Shown: positions 48,018 to 59,833, counted from the first letter of the stretch. The stretch: DNA of 64,000 nt from Coriolopsis trogii (GCA_020543525.1 JAHYIO010000007.1:1054001-1118000), one strand, 5' to 3'. A program made the numbers and translations. The notes: generated from the sequence alone by a model not told the origin.

Positions 48018-51000
48018 TCAAACAATATCGCGCAGGCTCATGGGAACTTCGGGCTGTGAACGAGACGTGTTAGCGAGCGCACGCGTGCGATCTATCCACA
48101 GAGACACTCACGCATTTAATCCTGGCAAGGCAGGCTGTGAGCATTCACGGGTCGAAGAGGGCTAGACGAGGCACTCACTTGTAGAAGCATTCTATAGAGC
48201 GGAGCATTTCCACATCGCCACCTGTCGCAGTCACGAAGTTGACGACAACGCCAGCACGAGAATAGCTCGGAGCAATAGCAGGAGCGACGCTGTGCACAAA
48301 AGTCAGTGCTTCCTTCACCGGCTACTGGCAGTCCTATCGTACCGGTGTGCGTATTCTTCAACAGCTTTAGGCAAATCTGTAACGCACCGTGAGCACGACA
48401 TGACCGTTCTGCCAAGGCGAGGCTACGCACCATAATTAATGACCAACGGAATCTGCGAGACTTCAGGGGTCTTGACTTGGACATCATATACTACCAACAC
48501 TTTCGTCGCCGTGGGGCGCATGATAGCCGGGGTAGCCCGGAACTTGTTGAGCGCCGCCAATTTCGCGCCAGCGTTCATGTCCCCATGCTGAGCAAGCGAG
48601 ACGAGTTCAGTACAACACTATGACTGTATGCGGCGACGCGACTCACCAGAGGGACGGCATCCAGACCACGGCTCGACAGCTTGTACACGACAGCGTCCAG
48701 GGCAGCCATGCCCCCGACGTGGATGATCGCCTGCGGGATCTCTAGGTCATCAAACAAGTCCGCGAGAGCGTCCAGCTTCCACTCCCGCGCCTGGGCCGTC
48801 TCCGCGCTGATGGCGCCCCGGCCAGAGCCGATGGTGCCCAGTCCAGCCTGAGGAAGAGGCGCGTCGGACCGCCCGCTAGCGGTGAACGCAAGATAGAGAT
48901 AGAACTGCCTGAGGCCCCGCGCACCCTGGCTCGTGTCCGCATGGGTGACGTTCCCGTCGCGGCGCACGAGGACGCGGACGGGTTCCCGGAGCTGGATCGC
49001 AGACGCAAGGTTCAGCACGTCCTGCGGCACAGTGTTCGAGAAGAGCGCCGTCTGGCGTTCGATGACCAGAGAAGACCCGTTCGCGCTTTCCATGGGCGGA
49101 GAGGTGCCCATCCCGGACAGTCTCCGCTGGAGCGTGGACGTCGGGGCGAGGAGAGAGGACGTGCTGCTGCTGGCCTCGAAGTTCTGGAAGGGGACCTGGG
49201 GCGTTGAACCAGGAGTGTTGTTCGATGGGGTGCCAGGACCGAGCGCGCGCGAACGCGGAGGGGGGAGGAGTTTGATGATGTTGAACACAAAGTCGTGCAG
49301 ATTTCTCGCGATTAACTGGTCGACCTCGTCCAAGACAAGGAACCGAACCTCAGAGCCGGATAGACCACCAGGCGCGGTGAAAATAGCATGAAGTTTCTGG
49401 GGCGTTCCGCAGATGATGTGGGGGACGTTCTGTTGCAGGAGACGCAACTCCTGGGACAGATCACCGCCACCTGCTGAGCCGACACCGAGAGCCGATTTGA
49501 CACCAATCGGGCCACCTAGATCACGTATCATCCTCTGCGCTTGTGTAGCTTGATCGACAGTCGTGGATATCATCACTACGAGAGGGCCCCGTGGAGGGCC
49601 TCGCGACAGGCCATGCGTGACAGCGATGTGGATGGCAGGGATGACATACGCAGCGATGCGTTCCTGAGTCGGCGGTGCTTGCGCGATGATGTCTGCACCA
49701 CGCAAGAGGAAGGGCAGAGCACGTTGTTGGATTTTGTTCGGAGGGCCGACACTGCCAGGCGGAAACAGGCATCAGCGGAGTACCCCATCAAAGGCTCCAT
49801 ACTCACCCAAAGGTGCTCAAGGACCGCAACAACTCCGGTGCCAGATTGAGCTGCTCCCATTTGGTGATCACAGGTCCCCCGTCGCGAGATTGACCGCCGG
49901 ACAAGCTGTCGCCCTGTGAGTTCGAAACGTGAGCACGGCAACGCATCAGGCTAGAAGCTCAATAACGGCGAACTCACCCCAGCAGAATCACGGCGAAGCA
50001 ACGTACTGACGGAACGGCGCTTGTCTCGGAAGATGGAGTCCTGCCTGCCATTAGACCCGGCCGGAGACTCGGTATTCCGCAACGGCAAGTCCAGCATCCC
50101 CACCGACCATGTACGCATAGGCGGTTGGGGCATGCGAGGGTTCGACCTGAAGTCCTGACGGCCGGGCATGCCATGGCCGAGCGCAGACGTCGAGTTCAAC
50201 ATTTGCGGAAGACCCGGAGGGAGCTCGTTCGGCGGCAATCCACCGCCCAGCATCTGCGTATTCTGCAGCCCGCCGCTGTTCGCCTGGATCTGCTGTGTCT
50301 GCAACGCGAGAAGTTGACCGACGGATGTCGTCAGCGTGTTCAGCCGGTTGGATATCGTCGTGATATCGTCTGCCGGCGGGTTCTGGTTCGGCGCGATGTT
50401 CGCGATGGACCCCCGCGGCCCGTTGAGACTGCCGGAGGTCATGAACGGCTGGCTTGGCTGCGAGGGTGCGAACGGGTCCTTGAACTCGATCGGGCCGCCG
50501 TTCATGCCTGAGCCCATGCTCGAACTCATGCTCGGGCCCTGGTTGAGGGCGCGTTCGACGAGGATGTCTACTTTCCGATGCACGTCCCCCAGGTCCCGTT
50601 GGATCTCCCTGTTCGCGAGCTCCAGACGGGCGAGCCGGTCGAGCACCTCGTTCATGAGGGGGGACGACTTGAGCTGCGCCTCGAAGCTCGTCGACGCCGC
50701 GAACTCGAGGCTCGGCGCAAACTGGCTCCCAGAGTCGAGCGAGGACGCGGGGGAGGACGAGACAAAGGGGGGATGGGCGAACGCTGACCTGGCGCTGCCA
50801 GAGTCCTGCATCACCGGCGGGGTGCCCAGCCGCTCCCTGCTCCGCATCGACATGTTGTTGTAAAAGGCGGCGGTGGTGCCCAGCTGGCCGTTCATCGGGA
50901 TGGGCCCCGTGGTCGGACCGGGTGTCTCGTCGCCATCTGCGCCGCCGTCGTGCTTCGGGGAGACGTTCAGGGCGCGAGCCACGTGTTGGAACGCAGCCAT

Positions 51001-51327
51001 GGCCCTGTCCACGTCTGCCTGACGGATGCCTGGGGAGTGACGCGTGTGCTCACCCGGGGTAGGGACCTGCAAGCCGTTGTCGATCCTCCTGTCTCGGTCG
51101 TCCTGCGGCGGACTTGGAGACGACCGCACGGAACGGTAGTCAGAGGGCGAGATGGAGAGCGAGGATGATGTGCTGTACTGGTGCTCGCGAGAGATGGACT
51201 GCCGGTAGCCGGCGGTCGGACCTAGACCGAGGTTGCCACTCCCGTCGTCGTCAGTGAGCCGCATTGAGCCAGGAAAGAACGGGGTCGATGCGGGGTTCAG
51301 AGCCGGACTTCGAGAGGGGGGATCCAT
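48018..51327 (-). CDS. eIF4A-derived DEAD-box pseudohelicase with coiled-coil N-terminal extension
   Basis: The C-terminal ~450 residues follow eIF4A from the Q motif (NKIQQRALPFLLRGADIIAQ) to the end (EVPMSLRDIV, as in eIF4A's MPMNVADLI). Shared blocks include IICGTPQKL, FLVLDEVDQLI, REPVRVLVRRD, EWKLDALADLFDDLEIPQAI, HGDMNAGAKLAALNKFR, IPLVINYDLP and AGVVVNFVTATGGDVEMLRS. The ATPase motifs are gone: AQxGTGKT is AQAPPTQER, DEAD is DEVD, SAT is SNT, motif V is VQVKTPEVSQ, and HRIGRSGR is HRVAPAIAPS. About 60 extra residues follow motif II. The first ~440 residues are Ser/Pro-rich with one predicted coiled coil (LDRLARLELANREIQRDLGD). The frames join cleanly across GT-AG introns near 49917-49980, 49750-49806, 48590-48645, 48367-48432, 48288-48340 and 48130-48180. 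ATP hydrolysis is unlikely; a scaffold or competitor role in translation is my inference. Confidence 0.8.
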
Positions 51328-52131
51328 GAGACGTGTACAGAATTACAGAAACAAATGGGGGGTAGCACGGACGACACTGCTGGAGGCGGTGAGCCACACT
51401 GCACGCTGCTGCAAAGCTCAAACAGTTGGCGATCGCACCTGAGACGCCTTGAGACTGATTAACAGAAAGATGCCATACGAATCAATCGCGAGAACGGTGA
51501 GAGCGGTGGGGAATGGGTGTAGCTCAGAGATGAGCTGGCGAAGAGAGACAACCAGAGGACGTGCGAGGTCGCCGTGCAGCGCGTCGGCTGGGTTTGATTC
51601 GTGCTTACGAAACATCAAACGACCGCTCTGATTCCTGATCCTGGAATTGGTGCAAACATGGCATGCCTATTCCACCACAGTAGATCGCTGGGCTACACCA
51701 TCAGACTGACGCAGGTATCCCTACAACATGGTCGACACTCGACAGCGACAAGGACGCAATTCTGCGAGCGCTGCTCGGCCCCACACCCACCAGCTCTCAT
51801 AACCAAACACCCTAGCGCTCGTTCTGCCACAAAGGGAGGGCGACGTGATGTGTATGATGCTCTCTGAGCATGTAATGCTATAAGTATTTCGGTCAACGCG
51901 AACTAGAGTCGGCTACATATCTGTTCTACAGTCTAACGAGCGTGAGTATCGTGAGCAATTCCTGCTGCACGCGTCAAGGAACGTAGTCTGACATATGAGA
52001 GAATGACGGAGAAAGAGGAGAAAGAGAGAAACCAATGATACCGTAACAGAGGACATGAATTCAGGAAGCACTTGCATTTGGAAGTCTTGCACTCTTGAGT
52101 CTTGAGTGTTGGGAGCATACTGGCCCCAGCG
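51328..52131. other. Intergenic stretch upstream of the pseudohelicase gene
   Basis: Short frames only. It should include the pseudohelicase promoter and the 3' end of the RRM gene. Confidence 0.5.
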
Positions 52132-53446
52132 CTAGATGATCGTTCGGGGAAAGGTGGAGGTGTGTCTCTTCTGCTTCTGATGCGCGGTCTCCTTGGCGCC
52201 ATCACCGCCGGCAGATCCCCCGCCGTGTTCCGTCTCAGAGGCGAGGGACTCCCGCTTCGGCTCGCAAGGGTCGATAACGTACTCCGTCTTCTGGATCGTG
52301 AGGCGCCTACCAGATAACCAACCGTCCACCATCATCAGCCTCCGGACGTCTCTCGCAGAGACACAGACAGAAAAGAGGGGAGGAAGAGACGTACATGAGT
52401 TGACCGGCACGCTCCTTGAACTGATGTCGGGCCTGAGCGAGGTAGCTGGCATTCTTGATGTCCGGCTTGGGCAGCAAGCTCCTGAGGTTCTCGATGGTCT
52501 CAGGCAGGTCAGCCGCGCTGAACGTCACCTGAACACGGGTGTTGAGTCGATACAGCTCAAGCACAGAGAACACGAGCATGGGAACCTACCACTATCTTCC
52601 TGCCGAGGAGTTCCTGCCCGTCCAAGCCAATGGCCTTGCGGGCAGCCGCGGGATTGAAGAAGTCGACGGTGGCGTAGCAGGTCCCTTCAAGTGGCGCTCC
52701 GAATCCAAAGAACGGCCTGGGCAGGTTAGCAGTCGGAACACAAACACCCATGCTGGCGCGGATCTCAACGTGACGGATGGCGCCGCAGGGTCTGAACATC
52801 TCCAACAGCTGCTGGTCTTCCACCGACGAGCTCAACTACAGTACATGTCAGCGCGCGCTTTGTGGGCCGTAACCAGTAACCAGAGGGTGGCTTACGTTGC
52901 CTACGAACACGAAGCAGAATTCGCGCTTGGCTCTGATTTGCGATGCATTGAAGGCCATGCGGATCGCCTCCTTCTGCGTCGCATTCCTCTTCAGGGGGTT
53001 GCGGTCACGGGACTTGGCGGTCTTGTGGACCGTAGGCTTGCGCTTGAGGGTGGATGGGCCCGGCTGGTTACCGACTTCGGCGATGCTGGGCATCCTCGTA
53101 GGCGGGTTGGCCTATGACAAGGGCCCGAGTAAGGACAACACGGTCAAGAGGGGCAGCGCAAACGAACACGTACCGGCTTGGTCTTTTCGGGCTCTGCGCC
53201 CTTGATGCTGGCCAAGGATGAACTGCGGGAGGAACTTGATATGCTGGAAACAGAGGGGCAGCGGAAGCGAGTCATTGCGATATAACCAGAAGGGAGGTAA
53301 CGGTGAGATGCGGTTGAAAGGCTTCGAGGAGTCTTGTTGGCCTCTTGCTGGCCTCGCTTGCGAGTCTTGATGGTAGTTGTAGGAAGAGGAATGGAGAGAG
53401 ATGGGGTGCCTTTTAAGTGTCCTGGGAGCGTCAAAGCGGCAGACAT
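52132..53446 (-). CDS. RRM-domain RNA-binding protein
   Basis: Exons read MSAALTLPGHLKGTPSLSIP, a basic/Ser-rich N-terminus (MTRFRCPSVSSISSSSRSSS), then across an intron ANPPTRMPSIAEVGNQPGPS and KRNATQKEAIRMAF. One RRM follows: FCFVFVGNLSSSVEDQQLLE, FRPCGAIRHVEIR, and CYATVDFFNPAAARKAIGLDGQELLGRKIVV. Its RNP motifs are somewhat degenerate. The C-terminus has TIENLRSLLPKPDIKNASYL, HQFKERAGQLM, LMMVDGWLSGRRLTIQKTEY and a basic tail ending TFPRTII with TAG at 52132-52134. I do not recognise a specific orthologue. The lysine-rich flanks suggest a nuclear or nucleolar protein, which is an inference. Confidence 0.7.
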
Positions 53447-54498
53447 GGCTTTGCCCCTCCATGGCAACTGATCCCCGCCCCGGGCGCATTAGCGAGCTGG
53501 AAAAACGAGGCTGATGGCACATTCAAAGAGCGCTAACGGCGCAGACAAAGGATGGAGTGCAAGCTCACGTACCCAAATAGGGCGGACAAAACCAAAACGA
53601 AGCGCACGTGGTAGCATTTTGTTGACAAACTTGGGGTTCTGGGTTTGAATCATAATCGATGGTAAGGCTTTGATGTAACGCAGGGTTTCAGACCTGTTCG
53701 ACTGCGACACGCCGTCGATTATGCAAGATAGGGGCCATTCAGTCTTGACGTGAGGCGCTTTGAAGGCCCAGCAGGGCTGGCTTGTCGTGGCCGCTGTGTC
53801 CACCAGGGTTTAGACCGCATATACTCACAGAACATCCAAGGTTGGGGGCTCTGCATCCCGATTGTGCCTCATGAGTCGCATGATCATGTTGGGCATCGGT
53901 GGAACCGACCCCTGCAGTTGCAACATTCGCTGGCTCGCCGCAGCCAAGCCTAACAAAGCGTACACATATTAGTGACGGAGGGACATCTCCTGTGGTGGCT
54001 GCTTTCGCGCATGTCTTGTGGACAGCGAAAAGCCACGGCTGCTTGTGGTCGCGGTGAAGAACAGCCTTTGTCCACAAACATGTCAGGGTCTTGGGGCATA
54101 GACGCTAGGTCATGTCTGCACTCATGACATGGGCGCAGCACTAGCGTATGTGGAGATTTAGCCTGGAATCGACACCACAGCGTAGAATATGGTTATCGTA
54201 CCTGACAGGTCCGTCGAAATTGTTCTGGCAACTGCTCCAGTCGGTGAATCACACATTTGATAACTTACGGAGACATACAACGTACTGGCAAGAAGGTATG
54301 AATTGGATAAGGAGGCATTTTGTGGATAGTGGCGATGCCGGTCAGAGCGTTTGACTGTTGAGCTCAAGTTCCGCAGCCGACCTGCTGTGACGCGATTCGC
54401 GAATCGCCTTGTGGCTGCTGGTCACAGTCTCCCCGTAACGCCAGCTCCTTCCCTTCCGCTTTCCCGTACTTACCGACCTGTTGAGCTTCTGCCACAGC
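53447..54498. other. Divergent intergenic stretch of about 1 kb
   Basis: Between the starts of the RRM gene and FMC1. Frames here look random; no gene, tRNA or repeat recognised. Confidence 0.5.
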
Positions 54499-54955
54499 AT
54501 GGCAACACGACTTGCGTCAGCTTACCGCGCCATCGTCCGGGAGGTCAACAGAGCAGTGAGCACCTATCCTCTGACTTCCGTGCAAAGCTTCACGCTCTGA
54601 TTCTCTCCTATCGTCGCCCACAGTCCGTCTATCCCCGCGCGACACGGCCAAAAGTCGTCTCACGAACCATACGTTGTGTATTCGAGCACAGGAGGGAGGG
54701 GCAAGAGTTGGAAAAGTTCTATCAGGACATGCGGGACACTGCGACGTTCCTGCGGTCTCGGCGGATGCACAACGTATGTGACACATTCAGACTGAGTCCC
54801 ACCTCGCCCAACTCTCGCTTTGCCCACCCCTTTTTTCGTAGGCGTTATTGGAACGATACAACCCATTGCATGGTATGTCAACAGAGGAGCGCGTGAAGAA
54901 GACCGCGCATCGTGTTGGCCTCGACATGCCCCTGGGTCCTAAGGACGAGGAATGA
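54499..54955 (+). CDS. FMC1: ATP synthase assembly factor FMC1 (LYR-type)
   Basis: FMC1 is a small mitochondrial matrix LYR-family protein that helps assemble the F1 part of ATP synthase by stabilising Atp12. Exon 1 reads MATRLASAYRAIVREVNRA, with the tyrosine-arginine of the LYR motif in SAYR. After an intron (about 54556-54622) come SVYPRATRPKVVSRTIRCVF and QELEKFYQDMRDTATFLRSR. A second intron (about 54773-54840) leads to ALLERYNPLHGMSTEERVKK and TAHRVGLDMPLGP, the family's typical end, with TGA at 54953-54955. About 105 residues. Confidence 0.82.
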
Positions 54956-55078
54956 TTGAAGCAATGCTTCTCATGACACCCTCCGCTAAGTGCACTGAAT
55001 CTATAAATCGTTACCATTCAATGGTTGTGGTGGCGTTACTCTGCTTGAATATGATGTGTGTTGAGATACACAATGCGG

Positions 55079-55711
55079 CTATCGCGCAAGGAGGACAGCA
55101 GGAGTACATTTTTGTTCCACACGTGGTCTGTCCCGAGGACTTATGATACAAGAGGAGTGCGGCCGCCGACGACAGCAAGGGAGTGCAGGGAGGCGAGTCT
55201 GTGAGGGGTTGAGGAAGTATACATGTGTCAATCTGTTGCCTCTCTGTGTAGACGGGCGCATGTCAGCGATGAGTAGCGTGGATAGAATAGCAACGATACT
55301 TATGATATATAGAACGTTGTTACACCTGCGATTGTGTCCACAATGAGACGAGAATATACACGTGCGGCAAAGGGGTACTCACCGAATGAAGACCTCACCC
55401 AACGCGCCGTTCGACTTGCCGTCCTGGAACTCCTCCGTGTTGGCGAGCTGAGGGATCGATGAGCTGCTATACGTTTCTCATACGGAACCAACCAAACGCA
55501 CCTGGAGGTTCATGTACCCGTCCGTGCTGACCAAAAAGCCCTTGTACTCGAGTCCCCACTTGAGGCGTACGTACACAGGCTTGCCTGTGAGTTCCTGCAT
55601 GAACGGCTTGGGATTGACGGGGTTGACCTGAGGGGCAGAACATCGCAACGCCGGTCAGCAAACCATCGCGACCAATCGCGCAGGCCGCAGAGAGAGACAT
55701 ACGGCAGACAT
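55079..55711 (-). CDS. SMX3: Small nuclear ribonucleoprotein F (SmF), C-terminus uncertain
   Basis: SmF is one of seven Sm proteins that ring the U snRNAs in spliceosomal snRNPs. A three-codon first exon (MSA) joins [20 protein letters not shown] and [20 protein letters not shown] (Sm1), then across an intron [20 protein letters not shown], and across another IRCNNVLYI (Sm2). After CNNVLYI most SmF proteins have Arg and a short acidic tail. Here the frame continues [15 protein letters not shown] and on to a stop at 55079. The donor GTATCG just after ATCATAA may instead start another intron, but I could not find an acidic tail exon. The Sm fold is complete; treat the last residues as unresolved. 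Confidence 0.8.
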
Positions 55712-55951
55712 CGTGAGGGTAGAGGAGAGAGAGCGCGGTTGGAGAACACGTGCAGCAGGTGGTGGCCGCTCACAAAATGATCGCGGACGGACGCTCCCAG
55801 ACAGTGGCAGATCGACGCGCGCACATATAAAGCCCTGTAGCGCTCCTCGGACGGTGGCCCCCCTCCCGCCTCCGCACTCCGACCCGCGTCCAAACCTGCC
55901 TCTCTCCCGCTCCCTCGCGCTCGCTTTCAGCCGGAACAGAAGGCAACGACC

Positions 55952-56698
55952 ATGTCCGACCATGAGGCTGGAGGAATGCCCTCCGACGAGGATCTCTCCC
56001 TCCCAAAGGCGACCGTCACGAAAATGATCGCAGGTACGTGCGCCCCAGCGCGTCCCCGCCAGACTCCATCCGCAACCCTCCTGAACCGATCTCGTCCCCT
56101 GCAGAACTGCTACCGGGCGATGTTACGTGCGCGAAGGAGACAAGGGATCTCGTCATTGAGTGCTGTGTAGGTGAAGTGGAACCGTTTTGTTGCTCTCGCG
56201 TGTGTGTGCAGGCGTTGACACGCGCTTCCCTTCCCTCCCCCCTTGCTATTACCGTTTTGCAGAGTTCATACACCTAGTATCCTCCGAGGCGAATGAGATA
56301 TGCGAGCAGGAGTCAAAGAAGACGATCGCGCCGGAACACATCATTTCCGCGCTCAAGGTGCGTCCCCTCGTTCGTGCCACCAGTGCTCGAGCGCGGTGGC
56401 TGTATGCGCTTCCTTCGTCCGTCCTGTCTCTCATCTCTCCCTCCCTCCCGTCTAGCGACTCGGCTTTGAATCATTCACAACGGAAGTGGAGAGCGTATTG
56501 AAAGACCACAAACAGCAGCAGAAGGTGCGTCTTTCTGAGTTGCGCATGCCGTACGCCGTTCATGTTTGAGGGCAGGACCGGGAGAAGAAGGTCTCCAAGC
56601 TCGAGTCCTCCGGGCTGACAGAAGAGGAGTTGCTCGCCCAACAAGAAGCCCTCTTTGCTCAGAGTCGGGAGAAGTTCCGCACCACAACCCAGCAATGA
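55952..56698 (+). CDS. NCB2: Negative cofactor 2 subunit beta (Dr1)
   Basis: NC2-beta forms a histone-fold pair with NC2-alpha (Drap1), binds TBP on DNA and blocks entry of TFIIA/TFIIB, so regulating RNA polymerase II initiation. Five exons encode MSDHEAGGMPSDEDLSLPKA TVTKMIA, then ELLPGDVTCAKETRDLVIEC, EFIHLVSSEANEICEQESKK and TIAPEHIISALK, all near-diagnostic for the Dr1 histone fold. RLGFESFTTEVESVLKDHKQ and the tail GLTEEELLAQQEALFAQSRE follow. The stop is TGA 56696-56698, for about 140 residues. The start is 240 bp from the divergent SmF start. Confidence 0.93.
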
Positions 56699-56943
56699 AC
56701 ACCGCGTCGCCCTCTCCCTGCTTGCTATACGAATCGCACCTCGCGCTGGTAGTATGAATCCCACTGCGGTGCGCCACCCTTGGACAGACATATGCTCTTC
56801 TCTCCGTGTATTATCATCACCCTCCTGCAGAACGTACGGACGCGCGCCCACATCGCATCGCATCGCACCGTATATCTCGACTCGTTGACGTTTGACTCGG
56901 TCTGTAATTTGCCCATGATTTATTCACTTTGTACCTTTTCGCG

Positions 56944-58454
56944 CTAGACGACCCTGTAACGCTTGCAGTCTACGATGTGGCGAGTCGCCGTTCCAGAGCT
57001 CGACCGTCTGCTGCTGCTGCCCGTCGGGCCCGGCTTGGACTTGTTGCGTGAGGTGGGGTAGGCCCTCTTGCTCGATCGTGTATGCGGCTGAGACGGTTGC
57101 GTATAGGGTTGCTGGCGCACATGCGTACGTGCATCAGCCCCCGAGCCGATCCACACGGGACGTCCGCAAGCACTGGCGTACCTCTTCGCACATCACCCCC
57201 GCACAGGACCAGACCGGCTGCGAGGCCGCCCAGGAAGCTGTTCCCTGCGCCTGTCGATCGAGGTCAATCGAGTTCTGCATGTGTGGTATGCCAAGCGAGG
57301 CGGGCATGGAACATACCCGTCACGTCGACGACTTTGTCAGGCTCGCTCTCGCTGTTCCAGTAAGCGTCGATCCAGAGACATGGTGCCCCCCGGGAGGCAA
57401 CGCACGCGCCCAGTGCGCCGCTACGAATGACGACGGAGCCGTCGCCCCCCGGTCCGACGCCCATGTCCAGGAACCGGGCGCATGCCTGCTCGACAAGCTC
57501 CCTGGTCGGGACATTGGGCATGGAGAGGAGGGAGAGTGCCTCCTCGGCGTTCGGGCTGCAAGACGGCATGTCACATTGTGAGAGGACGGGGGGCGTTGAC
57601 GCATGCGCAGATGACCGAGGGGCGCTCACCTGAGGATGGATATCTCGGGGAGCACTTTCTGGAGAGCGGGCAGCTCTTCGGGGACACAGCGATCCTAGCT
57701 TCTCGGCGTATCAGGGGGGACCCCTCGTGTATGTGCGGGGAGACAGTGGAGGCGTACGGGTATAGGCTCGTAGACGGTGGTGGGGTGCCATCCGGCTTGT
57801 TCCTTCACGTCGGACAGGATCGCGGCGGCGCGCGTGGGGGAGCAGATGAAGTGGAGGACTTTTGGACGGGAGAGCTTGGTGTTTAGAAGATCGCGTGGGG
57901 TTATCCTCAGCCGTGGGGTGAGGTACTCGAAGCTGAGGGGGGAGGAGGTAAAGTTAGTCATTCTGCTACCGGGGCCTGAGCAACGGATTCACTCACCCTC
58001 TGTGTTCGCCTCTGTACGCGTTGAGTGCGGTCGTGGTCTCGCGGTCGGGGTGGTCCCGGTAGAGCCACATGTCCGGACCGTACGCGTCCAACGCTTCCTG
58101 GATGTGCGCTGGGAAGTCGTGTCCTCTGTCGATGATCATACCTACTTTTGATGGAGGAAGCCTGCTCGTTGTGATCAGCCACTGCGGTATGCACAATCAT
58201 GTTGCGTCTTGAGGATGGGCTCACCATATACGGGCGCCGATAGTCGCGTATGTACCTCCTCCACCGATCTTGCACGCAACGAGAGGGATATGAGAGCGGA
58301 TTGCAGAGGTATAGGTGAGACTTCAGCGAACCTGTGGCTCCAACGTCTTGCCCGTGGGCGTGCCATCCTCGTCTGCGAACGAGAACTTGTCGATGATGAA
58401 CATCCCGATCGAAATAAAGTCTCTCGTAGCTGACTGCTCCTCTTGTGTTGCCAT
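56944..58454 (-). CDS. PfkB-family carbohydrate kinase-like protein, MAK32-like
   Basis: A ribokinase-fold protein related to yeast Mak32, a PfkB-like protein of unknown substrate. Exons read MATQEEQSATRDFISIGMFI with IDKFSFADEDG, then GGGTYATIGARIW, VGMIIDRGHDFPAHIQEALD and YGPDMWLYRDHPDRETTTAL. These are followed by GFEYLTPRLRITPRDLL, LHFICSPTRAAAILSDVK, EEALSLLSMPNVPTRELVEQ, GDGSVVIRSGALGACVASRG and VVDVTG. The expected substrate/ATP-site region (AGNSFLGGLAAGL-like) follows in a short exon, and the last exon reads LYATVSAAYTIEQEGLPHLT, ending at TAG 56944-56946. The family's typical C-terminal aspartate region lies at the VTG/GN exon junction, which I could not splice exactly. Confidence 0.78.
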
Positions 58455-58777
58455 AGCTATCGACTTGGAAGAACCGCGGCTTTCTCCAGAGAGATGATGG
58501 CTGTCTACTCCAGGTCTACTCAGTACACTGCGATAAGCACTACGTATGTAGTATGCGAGTGGCTGAGAGATAAGATAAGATAACTCTTCGATCACATCAA
58601 GCGTCATCGTCCGATGGGATCTGTCGCACTCCTGTCTCCAGTCCTCCACCATACTTGACCGGCCGACTGCTCGGTGAGGCTGTGAGAGCCTCTACGACTA
58701 GGAGAACATACAGATAGATACGACATTCCATAGGGTCTGAGCTTCTGGTATACAATCCGACGATTGACAGTCTCAAT

Positions 58778-59833
58778 ATGGAAGTGCGCGCCGTAACCCT
58801 TGACACAAGTGCACTCCATGAACTGGACGAGGTGAGAGACAGTTGTACTCAACGCAGACATTGCGCTCATGCAGAATGAAAGCTGTATAACAGGGCTTTG
58901 GCTATGTTGGATGATGAATCACAGACGAGCATAAAGAAGTACTACCACCAAGTGGACCGTGTCCGTAAGTATGTCTCGAGAATGGGAAGAGAATCACGGC
59001 TTACTTGCTGCAGGAGGACTCATCGGCAAACTCCTTCCGCTATTGCTAATGAAAGAGAAAGGCGTATCTCCACATGCCATGAAGTTTGCGAAGACGCAAG
59101 CTGGCAAACCGTATATTGTACGTTTCCCGCGCACGTAGCGAAGGGTGTCGAGACAGTAACCCTCGTTGGACAGGCAACATCCCTCGAAAGTCCCGTCGGA
59201 TACAATGTCACTCATGACAACGGGGTGGTCGCCATGGCATTCAGTAGCGGAACCGATCTCTATCCAGACCCTCCAGCGTACCGAGTTGGGATCGACGTAA
59301 TGCTCCTGCAGCTGCCAAAACGCGATTCCTTTCCTGGATTTGTTGAGATCTTCAGCGAACAGGTATCTGCTTGTTTGAAGAAACCACAGATGATGATGCG
59401 ACGATTAACTCTGCTCCTGTAGTTGACAGATCTGGAGCGCAAAATCCTCCTGCCACCGCCTTCCGAGCCTCCCTTAAACCCGCGTGAACAGCTGCGGCGA
59501 TTCTACCTCATATGGACACTCAAGGAGGCATATACGAAAGCTCTGGGACCCGGGATGGGGTTTGACTTCAGAAGGATAGAGTACGACGTGCCAAACGATA
59601 TTGTGCGCATCGATCAAGCCCCGCCGACAGGCTGGGAGTTCACGCGGTTTGAGATTCAGAACGAGGTCAGAGGAGGCGTCATTGAAGAGTATGTCGGAGT
59701 AGTTGCGAGGTTTGTTGAGACGGAGGATGCTCAGATTTCGAAAGTACATGTCGCTCCTTCTGCTCCCGACTGGCTCAAATTGTATCGTAGCTCACGATTC
59801 TTGGAGATGGCAATTGAGGAGCTAGGTTGTTGA
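58778..59833 (+). CDS. Sfp-type 4'-phosphopantetheinyl transferase
   Basis: This enzyme activates carrier domains of fatty acid synthase, polyketide and peptide synthetases or alpha-aminoadipate reductase (Lys5/NpgA role). Exon 1 reads MEVRAVTLDTSALHELDE. Later exons read ALAMLDDESQTSIKKYYHQV, LIGKLLPLLLMKEKGVSPHA, KFAKTQAGKPYI and GYNVTHDNGVVAMAF (the N-V-T-H-D motif). The metal-binding VGIDVM and the signature FYLIWTLKEAYTKALGPGMG (W-x-x-K-E-A) follow. The end reads RFLEMAIEELGC with the stop at 59831-59833. It is divergent from the MAK32-like gene. The window also has an AcpS-type enzyme at 43674, so both PPTase classes occur. Confidence 0.88.

Noticed and set aside
48018..51327. The idea that the helicase-like gene is a decayed pseudogene
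   Set aside because: All exons join in frame with proper splice signals and no stops, and the losses are concentrated in catalytic motifs while structural segments are kept, which is unlike random decay.
58778..59833. A secondary-metabolite gene cluster around the Sfp-type transferase
   Set aside because: Neighbouring genes are housekeeping genes (PfkB-like, Ivy1-like, AspRS); no synthase or tailoring enzyme is present.
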